Shown: piece by piece, positions 17,889-27,286 of the stretch
How the letters are laid out: every line of letters starts with the position of its first letter
Position numbering within the stretch: the first letter of the stretch is position 1
Assembly: GCF_900109925.1 (NCBI RefSeq)
Contig: NZ_FOBW01000006.1
Coordinates: 183,817-247,816, forward strand
Origin: Mesobacillus persicus
GTDB taxonomy: Bacteria > Bacillota > Bacilli > Bacillales > Cytobacillaceae
DNA: 64,000 bases
Reading direction: 5' to 3'
The notes under the pieces: model-generated
The model's database searches: none
Told to the model about the DNA's origin: nothing
The model's input: only the letters and a program-made list of their open reading frames with translations
Translations under genes and position numbers: made by a program

Positions 17889-18053
17889 TCATCACTCCTA
17901 GTCAGTTAGTCTCAAATGCATACCTATATGATACCAATATTAGTTGATTGTTTACAAACTTAAAATTCTTTTCAAAAAAAGAGTTTATCTTCCGGTAAAT
18001 CGGGAATAGTAACATTACAGCTAGATCCATACCCCTAAACTCCCTAGATGAAA

Positions 18054-18084
18054 GACAGCGCCAAACATGCGCTGTCCTTTTTTT
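18054..18084 (+). terminator. Orphan plus-strand terminator-like hairpin
   Basis: GACAGCGC / GCGCTGTC stem (8 bp, 7-nt loop) followed on the plus strand by CTTTTTTT. No plus-strand gene precedes it. On the minus strand, where the meaB transcript arrives, only TTT follows. Confidence 0.55.
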
Positions 18085-18090
18085 ATTGTT

Positions 18091-18175
18091 GGTCGTGTTA
18101 AACATGGGTGTTGATTTCCGCTCCAATCAACAGTATGGAAAAGCAACGGTGTACTGTAACATTGCCTTTTTGTAA
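18091..18175. repeat. Dispersed GTTGATT hairpin repeat, copy 1
   Basis: A core of GTTGATT (18110-18116) and AATCAAC (18125-18131) around TCCGCTCC, followed by a conserved tail (AAAGCAAC...TGTACTGTAACA). Related copies lie at 30049-30110, 46151-46222 and 50461-50526. Confidence 0.6.
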
Positions 18176-18188
18176 CTTGCCTTACTTT

Positions 18189-19199
18189 TTATTCCCCTGA
18201 AAGATACACTTTAAAAAGCTCGTCGACTGCGGCAGCCACTGGCTTCGTTCCGGATGCAACTTCATTCTCCACTTTAGGCAAAAGGCCCTTTACTTTTGAA
18301 TGATGGTAAAAACTCATATGCAACTGATCAGTAATCATTGAATGGATCCACTCTTTCACCTGATGCTGCCTTCTATGTAAGAACACACCAGATTCCTTTG
18401 TTTCCTGCTCAAAGGTTTGAATCATTTCCCAGATATTTGAGATTCCCGTTTCGTAAAGGGAAGAGCAAGTAAGCGCCTTTGTTTCCCACCCTTTTGTTGC
18501 AGGTTGGAGAAAATGTAGAATCCGATTATACTCGACGCGAGTTTTATTAGCAGGAGCTTCATTAGACCCGTCCGCTTTATTAATAATTACCGCATCAGCC
18601 AATTCCATGATTCCCTTTTTCATCCCTTGAAGTTCATCTCCTGCTCCCGTAAGGACTAGAAGCATAAAGAAATCAACCATATCGCGAACAATAACCTCAC
18701 TTTGGCCAACTCCAACGGTTTCGACCAAGATAACATCAAATCCGGATGCTTCACATAAGAGCATTGTTTCACGCGTCTTCCGGTGGACACCGCCCAACTT
18801 CCCCCCTGAGGGAGAAGGGCGGATAAAGGCTTTCGGGTTTCTCGCAAGCTGTTCCATCCTCGTTTTATCCCCTAAAATGCTGCCACCGGTTAAACTAGAA
18901 GTTGGGTCAACTGCTAGTACCGCTACTTTGTAACCAATGCTACATAAATGAGATCCAAATGCTTCAATGAAGGTACTTTTCCCAGCCCCCGGAACACCTG
19001 TAATGCCAATTCGGACACTTTTTCCTGTATGAGGAAGAAGTCTTTCAATCATCTTTTGGGCCTGATGAAAATGTGTTTCTGCATTGCTTTCAACGAGAGT
19101 AATTCCACGGGCAAGGGAAATTCTATTTCCTTCAAGAATATCCTCGGCAATAGCCATGGCATCAATTTCTCGATAATTTTTTTTTACAAACCTACCCAT
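18189..19199 (-). CDS. meaB: Methylmalonyl-CoA mutase-associated GTPase MeaB
   Basis: A 336-residue G3E-family P-loop GTPase that protects and reactivates methylmalonyl-CoA mutase by gating loading and release of adenosylcobalamin. Walker A GVPGAGKST is at residues 68-76. The MeaB-specific VDPTSSLTGGSILGDKTRM, the ETVGVGQSE switch and NKAD base recognition follow. It starts directly after the mutase large-subunit stop (TAAATG), so it is translationally coupled. It is the last gene of mutA-mutB-meaB. An older family name is ArgK; the context makes MeaB the right call. Confidence 0.95.
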   Translation of the reverse strand: MGRFVKKNYREIDAMAIAEDILEGNRISLARGITLVESNAETHFHQAQKMIERLLPHTGKSVRIGITGVPGAGKSTFIEAFGSHLCSIGYKVAVLAVDPTSSLTGGSILGDKTRMEQLARNPKAFIRPSPSGGKLGGVHRKTRETMLLCEASGFDVILVETVGVGQSEVIVRDMVDFFMLLVLTGAGDELQGMKKGIMELADAVIINKADGSNEAPANKTRVEYNRILHFLQPATKGWETKALTCSSLYETGISNIWEMIQTFEQETKESGVFLHRRQHQVKEWIHSMITDQLHMSFYHHSKVKGLLPKVENEVASGTKPVAAAVDELFKVYLSGE

Positions 19200-21395
19200 T
19201 TATTGTGCCACTTCCTCATACCCAAGGCGCTCGTATATGGTGTGAATCACCTTTTGAGCAGCAACTGGGATCACGGTTCCCGGTCCAAAAATGGCACTTG
19301 CTCCCTCATCGTAAAGATATTGATAATCCTTAGCAGGAATGACCCCTCCTACTACAATGACAATATCTTCACGGCCTAGCTTTTTTAACTCTTTAACAAG
19401 ATGTGGGAGAAGTGTTTTATGTCCCGCCGCTAGTGAACTAATGCCAATCACGTGAACATCGTTTTCCACCGCTTGCATCGCTGTTTCTTCAGGGGTCTGG
19501 AATAGTGGACCAATATCAACATCAAAACCTAAGTCGGCAAATGCCGTTGAAATCACCTTTGCCCCACGGTCATGACCATCCTGCCCCATCTTTGCAATTA
19601 AAATTCTTGGGCGTCTACCTTCATTTTCAAGGAATTCATCTGTCATTTGCTTCACAACTTCGATTTCATCGTCATTGGAGTAGGAAGTGCTATACACCCC
19701 TGAAATCGAGCGGATGACGGCCTTATGTCTCCCTGCAGCCTCCTCAATCGCATCAGAAATTTCGCCTAGCGTTGCTCTGACCCGTGCAGCCTGTACGGCA
19801 AGTTCCAGTAGATTCCCACTTCCAGTTTCCGCAGCCGTAGTGAGTGCTTCCAAAGCATCGTTTACCTTAGCCTCATCACGGGAAGCCTTTAATTGCTCTA
19901 ATCTTTCTATTTGCTTCCCTCTTACAGCAGTATTGTCAATATCTAGAATCTCCAAAGGCTCCTCTTCATCAGTCCGAAAACGGTTAACACCGATGATTGT
20001 TTCTTTCCCCGAGTCTATTTGGGCTTGGCGACGGGCAGCAGCTTCTTCAATTTTCATTTTTGGAAGTCCCGTTTCGATTGCTTTAGCCATTCCACCAAGA
20101 TTTTCTATTTCCTCAATATGACTCCATGCACGGTCAACAAGCTCTTTTGTTAAGGTTTCAACATAATAACTACCGCCCCATGGATCAATAACACTTGTAA
20201 TCCCGGTTTCCTCTTGTAAAAATAGCTGCGTATTCCTCGCGATTCGTGCCGAAAAATCAGTAGGTAAAGCAATCGCTTCATCAAGAGCATTTGTATGAAG
20301 GGATTGGGTGTGTCCCATGGCTGCAGCATGCGCTTCGATTAATGTACGAATGACATTATTATAGGGATCTTGTTCTGTCAGGCTCCACCCTGATGTTTGC
20401 GAGTGCGTCCTAAGCGCCATCGATTTCGGATTTTTCGGTTCAAAGGACTTCATCATTTTCGCCCAAATTTGGCGCGCCGCCCTCATTTTCGCCACTTCCA
20501 TGAAATAGTTCATCCCAATTGCCCAGAAAAATGACAATCTTGGAGCAAAGGAATCAATATCTATCCCAGCCTTAAGTCCCGTTCGGACATATTCAAGCCC
20601 ATCAGCAAGCGTATAAGCCAGCTCAATATCGGCAGGAGCCCCTGCTTCCTGCATGTGATAGCCAGATATACTGATGCTGTTAAACTTCGGCATATACTTT
20701 GATGTGTACTCAAAAATATCGGCAATGATTTTCATCGACATTTCCGGCGGATAAATATAGGTGTTCCTTACCATATATTCTTTTAAAATATCGTTTTGGA
20801 TGGTTCCTGATAGTTTTTCTTGTGGAACCCCCTGTTCTTCAGCTGTCACAATGAAGAAAGCCATAATTGGTAAAACGGCTCCATTCATCGTCATCGAAAC
20901 AGACATTTGATCTAGCGGAATGCCATCAAACAATATTTTCATATCGAGGATAGAATCGATGGCTACACCGGCCTTACCTACATCCCCAACAACCCTAGGG
21001 TGGTCAGAATCATACCCACGGTGTGTGGCAAGGTCAAAGGCAACCGACAAACCTTTTTGTCCCATGGCAAGATTTCTACGATAAAAAGCGTTGCTCTCCT
21101 CCGCCGTTGAAAACCCTGCGTACTGCCTAACTGTCCACGGACGATTCACGTACATAGTCGGATAAGGCCCGCGTGTATAAGGAGGGAGGCCAGGGCGATC
21201 ATCGAGGTGGCTCAATCCTTCAATATCCTCTTTGGTATATATAGGCTTTATATTAATGCCTTCATTTGTTTCAAAAAGGAGGTCATCAATCGTCTCACCA
21301 ATCTCTACCTCCACTTTTTCCTTCCATTCTTCAGCAGAAAGTGATTTTTGCTCCCCAAATAGGGAAACTTGTTTAAAATCAGGCTTCTTTTTCAT
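19200..21395 (-). CDS. mutB: Methylmalonyl-CoA mutase, large (catalytic) subunit
   Basis: A 731-residue adenosylcobalamin enzyme converting (R)-methylmalonyl-CoA to succinyl-CoA. The N-terminal TIM-barrel substrate domain carries [20 protein letters not shown] and the [15 protein letters not shown] segment. The C-terminal B12 domain has DGHDRG (DxHxxG, with the cobalt-ligating His) in [12 protein letters not shown]. Length is normal. The start overlaps the mutA stop by ATGA, and meaB follows without a gap. The large subunit keeps all catalytic motifs, while the small one has lost them. Confidence 0.97.
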   Translation of the reverse strand: MKKKPDFKQVSLFGEQKSLSAEEWKEKVEVEIGETIDDLLFETNEGINIKPIYTKEDIEGLSHLDDRPGLPPYTRGPYPTMYVNRPWTVRQYAGFSTAEESNAFYRRNLAMGQKGLSVAFDLATHRGYDSDHPRVVGDVGKAGVAIDSILDMKILFDGIPLDQMSVSMTMNGAVLPIMAFFIVTAEEQGVPQEKLSGTIQNDILKEYMVRNTYIYPPEMSMKIIADIFEYTSKYMPKFNSISISGYHMQEAGAPADIELAYTLADGLEYVRTGLKAGIDIDSFAPRLSFFWAIGMNYFMEVAKMRAARQIWAKMMKSFEPKNPKSMALRTHSQTSGWSLTEQDPYNNVIRTLIEAHAAAMGHTQSLHTNALDEAIALPTDFSARIARNTQLFLQEETGITSVIDPWGGSYYVETLTKELVDRAWSHIEEIENLGGMAKAIETGLPKMKIEEAAARRQAQIDSGKETIIGVNRFRTDEEEPLEILDIDNTAVRGKQIERLEQLKASRDEAKVNDALEALTTAAETGSGNLLELAVQAARVRATLGEISDAIEEAAGRHKAVIRSISGVYSTSYSNDDEIEVVKQMTDEFLENEGRRPRILIAKMGQDGHDRGAKVISTAFADLGFDVDIGPLFQTPEETAMQAVENDVHVIGISSLAAGHKTLLPHLVKELKKLGREDIVIVVGGVIPAKDYQYLYDEGASAIFGPGTVIPVAAQKVIHTIYERLGYEEVAQ

Positions 21396-23260
21396 CGAGC
21401 AGGCACCCCCATTTCGTTCAATAGATTAGACAAAGCTTCATAGTTATTGCTCTTCACATGATAATACTGCTTTATTCCCGCCTGAGAGAGAGCTGTTCGC
21501 GTCACTTCATCTGGTAATCCTGCAAGACTAAGCTGTAATTCTGGTAACTTCACCGCAAGCTCCTTGACTAAGTTCAAACCCTGTTCTTCATACTGATAAT
21601 TGTCGCCACACAGACAATAATGTTTCAATCCTGTTTCTTTTATAAATTGGATTGCAGCCTGAGAATCGTGAATATCCTCGCTTTTTTTAGCTTCAATACC
21701 TCCAGAGGCTAAAAAACTAGTCATGAAGTCTACCCTTGGTTTCCGTTTCTTTAAGTCTCCTAGACCAATCAACCCAATAGCTGGTTTTTCTCCTGTGTTT
21801 CTTTCAATTTCAAGTGCTCTGTAACGTAGGAACTCGTAAGGCTCCGCCAATCTTTTATTCTCCAATGGAAGGAACATAGTAGAAGAAGATGACGGACTAT
21901 AACTCTTCACATCTATCGAATCCATTTGCTCAGTAACATTCGCATAAACATTTGTGCCAATCATACTTTGTTTACGCAAATAGAGATCTTCTTCTCTTTT
22001 AGCCCTTGTTTTAGCTAGGTCGTTTTGAAGCCAATTTGATTTTAAAACTTCAAGGATCCCTCCTTGCTCATCAATTTCAAGAAAGAAGCTCCATGCCTTC
22101 TCGGCAAGTTCGTGTGTCAATGTTTCCACATACCAAGAACCTCCAGCAGGGTCAGTGACTTTTTCAAGATGAGCCTCTGATTTGAGAATCAATTGCGTGT
22201 TTCGAGCAATTCTTTCTGAAAAAGAGGAGGTTTTCCCAGCTACTTCATCAAGAGCCGTCACACTTAAGTACTGTACTCCACCTAGAACTGCCGCGAAGGC
22301 TTCATTGCCGGCACGAAGTAAGTTAACATATGGGTCAAAAACGGTTTTAGTAAATTGCGAGGTTTCAGCGGAAATCACCATTTTTCGTGATTCCTCGTTT
22401 GCCTCATATGCTTCCATGGCCTTGTCCCATAGGATTCGGGCCGCTCTGAGCTTAGCTGTCTCCATAAAGAAATTGGATCCAATTGAATAATGAAAGATTG
22501 TTTTTTTCAATATTTCATCCAAGCTCAAACCATGATCTAGAAGCTTTTGAACATAGAAGACCCCTGTTGCTATGCTAATTCCTAATTCCTGAACAGCACT
22601 TGCACCGCTATTATGGTAAACCGATGAGTCAATTAAAATGGTTTTGACGTTCGGCAACTCTTGATCAGCCAATTTTATCGCTTCTAGCCAGTCATTCATG
22701 TCTTCTTCGTGAAAGTTCCCTTTTCCGGCTGCAGTTGCTATGAAATCAGCTGCAATAAACCCAGTTACCTCACTTTTATTTTCTTTGGTTGCTCCAATTA
22801 CTTCTGCTAGGAAAGGTTTTAAATATTCTTTTGCATCAACACTAAACGGACCCTGTGAGGTAACATCTCCTAGCCATTTGGCTAGTTTATCATTATCAGA
22901 GAAAAGTTCTGCTTTTACATCAAAGGCTAGAGCTGTTTGGCCAGTTGTTAGAGCGATGTTTAATTTTTCTGCTAACTGTTCAAGATTGCGATAAGGTTTT
23001 TTATTCGCAACATGCCAACTCTTCCCTGTATACCCCCTTGCATCAATTCCTCGGCTAAAATTAGTCCCACCAGGATATTGAGATAAGCTGAAGGTGTCGA
23101 TATCTTCCTTTGTATAGAGTGGTTTTAGTTGGATACCTTCATATGTACTGTTAGAAAGGCTTTCAATACTTTTTCCTTTGAGAGACTCTGTTGCTTTATC
23201 AGCCCAATCAGTCAATGTACTCAAAGGAAAGGACGTTTCCCGCATATTTTCAAGTTTCAT
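21392..23260 (-). CDS. mutA: Methylmalonyl-CoA mutase, small subunit
   Basis: A 622-residue structural partner of MutB in the heterodimer. It shares the barrel fold ([10 protein letters not shown]..., [31 protein letters not shown]), but its C-terminal cobalamin-like domain lacks the DxHxxG motif: [14 protein letters not shown] stands at that place. This is normal for MutA. First gene of mutA-mutB-meaB. The ATG is preceded by AAGGACAG, which is part of an 8-bp hairpin (23265-23286) that could hide the ribosome site. Confidence 0.95.
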   Translation of the reverse strand: MKLENMRETSFPLSTLTDWADKATESLKGKSIESLSNSTYEGIQLKPLYTKEDIDTFSLSQYPGGTNFSRGIDARGYTGKSWHVANKKPYRNLEQLAEKLNIALTTGQTALAFDVKAELFSDNDKLAKWLGDVTSQGPFSVDAKEYLKPFLAEVIGATKENKSEVTGFIAADFIATAAGKGNFHEEDMNDWLEAIKLADQELPNVKTILIDSSVYHNSGASAVQELGISIATGVFYVQKLLDHGLSLDEILKKTIFHYSIGSNFFMETAKLRAARILWDKAMEAYEANEESRKMVISAETSQFTKTVFDPYVNLLRAGNEAFAAVLGGVQYLSVTALDEVAGKTSSFSERIARNTQLILKSEAHLEKVTDPAGGSWYVETLTHELAEKAWSFFLEIDEQGGILEVLKSNWLQNDLAKTRAKREEDLYLRKQSMIGTNVYANVTEQMDSIDVKSYSPSSSSTMFLPLENKRLAEPYEFLRYRALEIERNTGEKPAIGLIGLGDLKKRKPRVDFMTSFLASGGIEAKKSEDIHDSQAAIQFIKETGLKHYCLCGDNYQYEEQGLNLVKELAVKLPELQLSLAGLPDEVTRTALSQAGIKQYYHVKSNNYEALSNLLNEMGVPAR

Positions 23261-23264
23261 AGAC

Positions 23265-23286
23265 TACTGTCCTTGTGTGGACAGTA
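23265..23286 (-). promoter_or_regulatory. Leader hairpin overlapping the mutA ribosome site
   Basis: Read on the minus strand: TACTGTCC-ACACAA-GGACAGTA, a perfect 8-bp stem ending 4 nt before the ATG. The right arm contains the only Shine-Dalgarno-like stretch (AAGGACA). Confidence 0.45.
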
Positions 23287-23439
23287 TTCGCCTCCTCCCT
23301 CATAATGAATAAATATAAAATTCGAACTATTCTCCATTAATATTAATATACAAATGCTAAACTGGCAACGAAAGCACAAAAATCACTATCTTGTTCAAGG
23401 CTGTGGCATCACAAGCTTTTTTGCTACTGAACAAGGAAT

Positions 23440-23580
23440 GGTTGAATTCCATTCCAGGCGGTTAGCGAAACAGAGGAGCGGGCGGGGAGCCGCTTAGCCC
23501 GCCGAGAAGCTTCCCCTTTTCTGGCTTCTCGGCGGTGGTTGATGGTACCAACTGTCCCGCAGCGGCTGTCCCACAGGTGA
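23440..23580. repeat. GC-rich Bacillaceae-type repeat with a 12-bp stem
   Basis: Contains CCGCCGAGAAGC (23499-23510) and its exact complement GCTTCTCGGCGG (23524-23535), and ends in CTGTCCCGCAG-type sequence. It is much more GC-rich than its surroundings. It resembles the 'CTCCTCGGC...GTCCCGCAGGA' repeats scattered in Bacillaceae genomes and the copy at 31345-31540. Confidence 0.55.
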
Positions 23581-23595
23581 GTAACCACCAAAAGA

Positions 23596-23789
23596 AAAAT
23601 AAGCGGAGAATTTCCCGTTAAATGCAGATTAGAGCTCGTTTTTAGGAAAATAAGGGGAGATTTTACGCTTATACAAAGCAAAATTGACTATTTTCACGTT
23701 TTCCGAGTAAATAAGCGGAAATTCTCCCTCTATTATAGCTATTTTAAGTGCCATTTATTAATTAAGGGGAATTTCTCCCTCTATTTATC
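23596..23789. repeat. Cluster of GGGGA...TCCCC short dyad repeats, second site
   Basis: Four units near 23596-23622, 23647-23671, 23709-23738 and 23761-23788, of the type ATAAGCGGAAATTCTCCC. Same family as 5380-5574. Confidence 0.65.
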
Positions 23790-23792
23790 AGA

Positions 23793-23862
23793 TCAAAAAT
23801 AAAAGCACTGCTTTACACATCTAGCAATCACTTTTGTTTGCTAACGTGTAATGCAATGCTTT
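23793..23862 (-). terminator. Terminator of the bkd operon
   Basis: A long imperfect stem of 26-nt arms (23802-23827 with 23837-23862, containing AAAGCA...TGCTTT, TTACAC...GTGTAA and TAGCAA...TTGCTA), followed on the minus strand by TTTTATTTTT. Confidence 0.75.
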
Positions 23863-23872
23863 CTCCTACAAA

Positions 23873-25186
23873 CTAATAAATGCTTGTGGTGTCTTTAGAG
23901 GTATTTTCTAAAATTTCTTTCACACGGTTTAAGAAACGTCCACATACTAAACCGTCTAGAATTCGATGGTCTAGTGACATACATAGATTGACCATATCCT
24001 TTACGGCGATCATTCCATTGTTCACGACAACTGGTCGCTTCACAATTGATTCAACCTGAAGGATGGCTGCTTGAGGGTAATTGATAATTCCCATTGATTG
24101 AACAGAACCGAATGATCCCGTGTTATTAACAGTAAAAGTACCACCCTGCATATCCTCTGAACGGAGCTTACCTGTTCGCACTTTAACAGCAAGTTCTGTA
24201 ATTTCACGTGCAATCCCTTTAATCGTCTTTTCATCCGCATTTTTAATGACAGGGACAAATAGTGCATCATCTGTAGCAACAGCAATAGAGAGATTAATAT
24301 CCCGCTTTTGAATGATTTTGTCTCCTGCCCACATGGAGTTTATTTCCGGAAATTCCTTAAGGGCCTGTGCGACAGCTTTTACAAAGAAAGCGAAGAACGT
24401 TAGGTTAAAGCCTTCTTTCTGTTTAAATTGGTCTTTTATACTGTTACGATATTCAACAAGATTCGTTACATCCACCTCTACCATCATCCAGGCATGCGGG
24501 ACCTCTTGTTTACTACGTTGCATATTAGCCGCAATGGCTTTTCTTACACCCACTACTGGGATTTCAATGTCTCCAGTACTTAATGGGATTGAAGGAATAG
24601 AGGATACTGAACTCGTGTCCTTTACGCTATTTTCCTGAGATACTTTTTCAGGTTCAGGCACGGGTTTATGTTCCACCGTAACAGGAGCTTCCGGAATACT
24701 GCCGGATTCAATGATTTTCATTAAATCTTTCCTTGTGATTCGGCCTTCTGCTCCTGTACCTTGAACAAGAGAAAGGTCAATTCCATGCTCTTGAGACAGC
24801 TTTAATACAGCGGGTGAATACCTTACCTTACTTCCAACATTCCTTGTATTATTCAAAGTAGTAGTAGAGGCTGGGCGGGTTTTCTCTACCTTATTGGGCT
24901 CTCTACCCTCGCTAGGCTTTTCTTCAGCTTCAGGTTTGCCTCCTCCTTCTACCTCAATCAATAAAATGGTTTCTCCAACAGACAGGGTATCACCTTCACT
25001 TGCAATTAATTCCTTAATTGTTCCGGAAAAGGAAGAAGGAATCTCCGCATTTACTTTATCGGTCATCACCTCTGCGAGAGGGTCGTATTTATTTACTGAG
25101 TCACCAGGTGCAACCAGCCATTTGCTAATCGTCCCTTCTGTTACACTCTCCCCCAATTGAGGCATGGTTATTTTTTCAACTGCCAA
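23873..25186 (-). CDS. bkdB: Branched-chain keto-acid dehydrogenase E2 (dihydrolipoyl acyltransferase)
   Basis: A 437-residue E2 core of the branched-chain 2-oxo-acid dehydrogenase complex, which transfers the acyl group from lipoate to CoA. It has one N-terminal lipoyl domain with the lipoylated Lys at 44 (EVMTDKVNAEIPS), a Pro/Glu-rich linker, a peripheral subunit-binding domain (RYSPAVLKLSQEHGIDLSLV), a second linker, and a catalytic domain ending in DHRILDG with the active His. Last gene of the operon, 20 nt after bkdAB. Confidence 0.95.
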   Translation of the reverse strand: MAVEKITMPQLGESVTEGTISKWLVAPGDSVNKYDPLAEVMTDKVNAEIPSSFSGTIKELIASEGDTLSVGETILLIEVEGGGKPEAEEKPSEGREPNKVEKTRPASTTTLNNTRNVGSKVRYSPAVLKLSQEHGIDLSLVQGTGAEGRITRKDLMKIIESGSIPEAPVTVEHKPVPEPEKVSQENSVKDTSSVSSIPSIPLSTGDIEIPVVGVRKAIAANMQRSKQEVPHAWMMVEVDVTNLVEYRNSIKDQFKQKEGFNLTFFAFFVKAVAQALKEFPEINSMWAGDKIIQKRDINLSIAVATDDALFVPVIKNADEKTIKGIAREITELAVKVRTGKLRSEDMQGGTFTVNNTGSFGSVQSMGIINYPQAAILQVESIVKRPVVVNNGMIAVKDMVNLCMSLDHRILDGLVCGRFLNRVKEILENTSKDTTSIY

Positions 25187-25206
25187 TGGATACTCCTCCT
25201 CTCTTA

Positions 25207-26190
25207 TTAAAATTCAGCAAGCTCTCTCATCGCTTTTTCAACTTTATCTGGATTAACCATAAAGAATTTTTCCATTGTTGGTGCATACGGCATAGCTGGA
25301 ACATCAGGACCAGCCAATCTTTTAATTGGAGCATCTAATTCAAACAAGCAGTGTTCAGCAATGATAGCAGAAACTTCACTCATAATACTGCCTTCTTTAT
25401 TATCCTCTGTTAAAAGGAGAACTTTGCCCGTCTTCGAAGCAGCCTCAATAATCGCTTCTTTATCTAAAGGATAGACCGTTCTGAGGTCCAAAATATGAGC
25501 AGAAATCCCGTCCTTAGCTAAACGTTCAGCAGCCTGAAGGGCAAAATGCACACATAATCCATAAGTAATGACCGTAATGTCCTCGCCCTGTCGCTTGACG
25601 TCAGCCTTACCTATTGGCAGAGTATAGTCATCATCTGGGACTTCGCCTTTGATTAAGCGGTACGCCCGTTTGTGTTCAAAAAACAAGACAGGATCATCGT
25701 CTCTAATAGCCGCTTTTAATAATCCTTTAACATCATAAGGAGTAGATGGCATAACAATCTTTAGCCCTGGCTGATTCGCGAATACAGCCTCTACTGATTG
25801 CGAATGGTACAATGCGCCATGAATGCCTCCCCCATAAGGAGCACGTATGACGATGGGACAATGCCAATCATTATTCGAGCGATAACGGATTCTTGCTGCT
25901 TCGGAGATAATTTGATTGACCGCAGGCATAATGAAATCAGCAAACTGGATTTCAGCTATCGGTCTCATTCCATACATCGCTGCACCAATACCAACACCCG
26001 CAATTGCTGATTCTGCTAGTGGGGTATCGATAACACGTTGTTCTCCGAATTTATCATAAAGTCCTTGCGTCGCTTTAAAAACTCCGCCCTTTTTCCCAAC
26101 GTCTTCGCCTAAAACAAAAACTTTGGGGTCTCGTTCCATTTCTTCCCTCATCGCCTGTGTAACTGCATCTATATAAGAAATTACCGCCAT
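25207..26190 (-). CDS. bkdAB: Branched-chain keto-acid dehydrogenase E1 beta
   Basis: A 327-residue beta subunit of the thiamine-diphosphate-dependent E1 (with BkdAA). It shows MFVLGEDVG-like FVLGEDVGKKGGVFKAT, DTPLAESAIAGVGIGAA, EIQFADFIMPA and RAPYGGGIHGALYHSQS, all typical of the transketolase-like beta chain. It lies 12 nt after bkdAA, with a good ribosome site before ATG. E1 decarboxylates the 2-oxo acids from Val, Leu and Ile and passes the acyl group to the E2 lipoate. Confidence 0.96.
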   Translation of the reverse strand: MAVISYIDAVTQAMREEMERDPKVFVLGEDVGKKGGVFKATQGLYDKFGEQRVIDTPLAESAIAGVGIGAAMYGMRPIAEIQFADFIMPAVNQIISEAARIRYRSNNDWHCPIVIRAPYGGGIHGALYHSQSVEAVFANQPGLKIVMPSTPYDVKGLLKAAIRDDDPVLFFEHKRAYRLIKGEVPDDDYTLPIGKADVKRQGEDITVITYGLCVHFALQAAERLAKDGISAHILDLRTVYPLDKEAIIEAASKTGKVLLLTEDNKEGSIMSEVSAIIAEHCLFELDAPIKRLAGPDVPAMPYAPTMEKFFMVNPDKVEKAMRELAEF

Positions 26191-26202
26191 GTTTGTTCCC
26201 CC

Positions 26203-27198
26203 TTACTCTTCAGCATAAACATATTTTAATGCCTGTTCCGGATCAGCATATGGTGCAGTTTCTGCATAATCCGTTGCTTCATTGACCAATTTCATTACAC
26301 GATCATTAACCGCTTTCTCCAATTCATCATTGAGAACACCTGTCTCTTTTAAATAAGCTGCAAAGGTTATAATAGGGTCTTTGGTCTTAGCCTGTGCAAC
26401 TTCAGCTGGTGCGCGGTAACTTCGGTCATCATCATCAGAAGAATGGGGCGTAAGTCGGTAGGAAATCGTTTCTATAAGCGTAGGACCTTCACCTCTACGT
26501 CCACGCTCGGCAGCCGCTTTCACTGCCTGATAAACTTCGAGAGGGTCATTTCCATCAACGGTAAACCCTGGCATTCCATAACCTATCGCCCGGTCAGAAA
26601 CATTTTCACATGCTAATTGCTTTTCGAGAGGAACCGATATCGCATATTTGTTATTTTCACACATAAAAACAACAGGCAATTTATGGACACCAGCAAAGTT
26701 AGCACCCTCATGGAAATCTCCTTGGTTAGAGGAACCCTCACCAAAACTGGTGTAGGCCACAATGTCTTTCCCCTCCATTTTTCCTGCAAGCGCGATACCT
26801 ACTGCATGTGGTACTTGAGTGGTTACTGGGGAAGAACCTGTGACAATCCGGTTCTTTTTTTGACCAAAATGCCCAGGCATTTGTCGACCGCCTGAGTTTG
26901 GGTCTTCCGCTTTAGCAAATGCTGATAACATAATATCTCGAGGCGTCATCCCGAACGTTAGGACGACCCCTAAATCACGATAATAAGGTAGGACATAATC
27001 TTGCTCACGATTAAGGGCAAAAGCTGCTCCAATCTGGGCAGCTTCTTGACCCTGACAGGATATGACAAACGGGATTTTTCCAGCACGGTTCAAAAGCCAC
27101 ATCCGTTCATCAATCCGACGGGCTAGAAGCATCGTTTCATACATTTCCACTACCTGATCATCACTCAGACCAAGTGCATGGTGACGGTTTTCAACCAT
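26203..27198 (-). CDS. bkdAA: Branched-chain keto-acid dehydrogenase E1 alpha
   Basis: A 331-residue alpha subunit of E1. The thiamine-diphosphate motif is FGEGSSNQGDFHEG...ENNKYA, and the phosphorylation-loop region is YRLTPHSSDDDDRSYR. The N-terminal MWLLNRAGKIPFVISCQGQEAAQIG segment is typical of bacterial BCKDH E1 alpha. A normal single-domain chain, paired with bkdAB 12 nt downstream and following lpdV. It needs only E3 (LpdV) and E2 (BkdB), both in the operon. Confidence 0.96.
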   Translation of the reverse strand: MVENRHHALGLSDDQVVEMYETMLLARRIDERMWLLNRAGKIPFVISCQGQEAAQIGAAFALNREQDYVLPYYRDLGVVLTFGMTPRDIMLSAFAKAEDPNSGGRQMPGHFGQKKNRIVTGSSPVTTQVPHAVGIALAGKMEGKDIVAYTSFGEGSSNQGDFHEGANFAGVHKLPVVFMCENNKYAISVPLEKQLACENVSDRAIGYGMPGFTVDGNDPLEVYQAVKAAAERGRRGEGPTLIETISYRLTPHSSDDDDRSYRAPAEVAQAKTKDPIITFAAYLKETGVLNDELEKAVNDRVMKLVNEATDYAETAPYADPEQALKYVYAEE

Positions 27199-27286
27199 AA
27201 TTTTTACCTCCCTGTTAAACCTCTGGTATCTGGTTACCTATTAAATATTTAAAAATTTCACCCAAATCCCCTAGCTACATTTCTCA

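Larger units (their letters stand above)
23261..23872. other. Gene-free region between mutA and bkdB
   Basis: No credible gene; an 85-codon frame at 23424-23681 overlays a GC-rich hairpin repeat and has no ribosome site. The region contains the mutA leader hairpin, a GC-rich repeat (about 23440-23580), four short dyad repeats (23596-23789) and the bkd operon terminator. Confidence 0.6.

Noticed and set aside
23424..23681. 85-codon minus-strand frame in the mutA-bkdB gap
   Set aside because: It lies over a GC-rich hairpin and the dyad repeats, has no ribosome site and no recognisable protein features.
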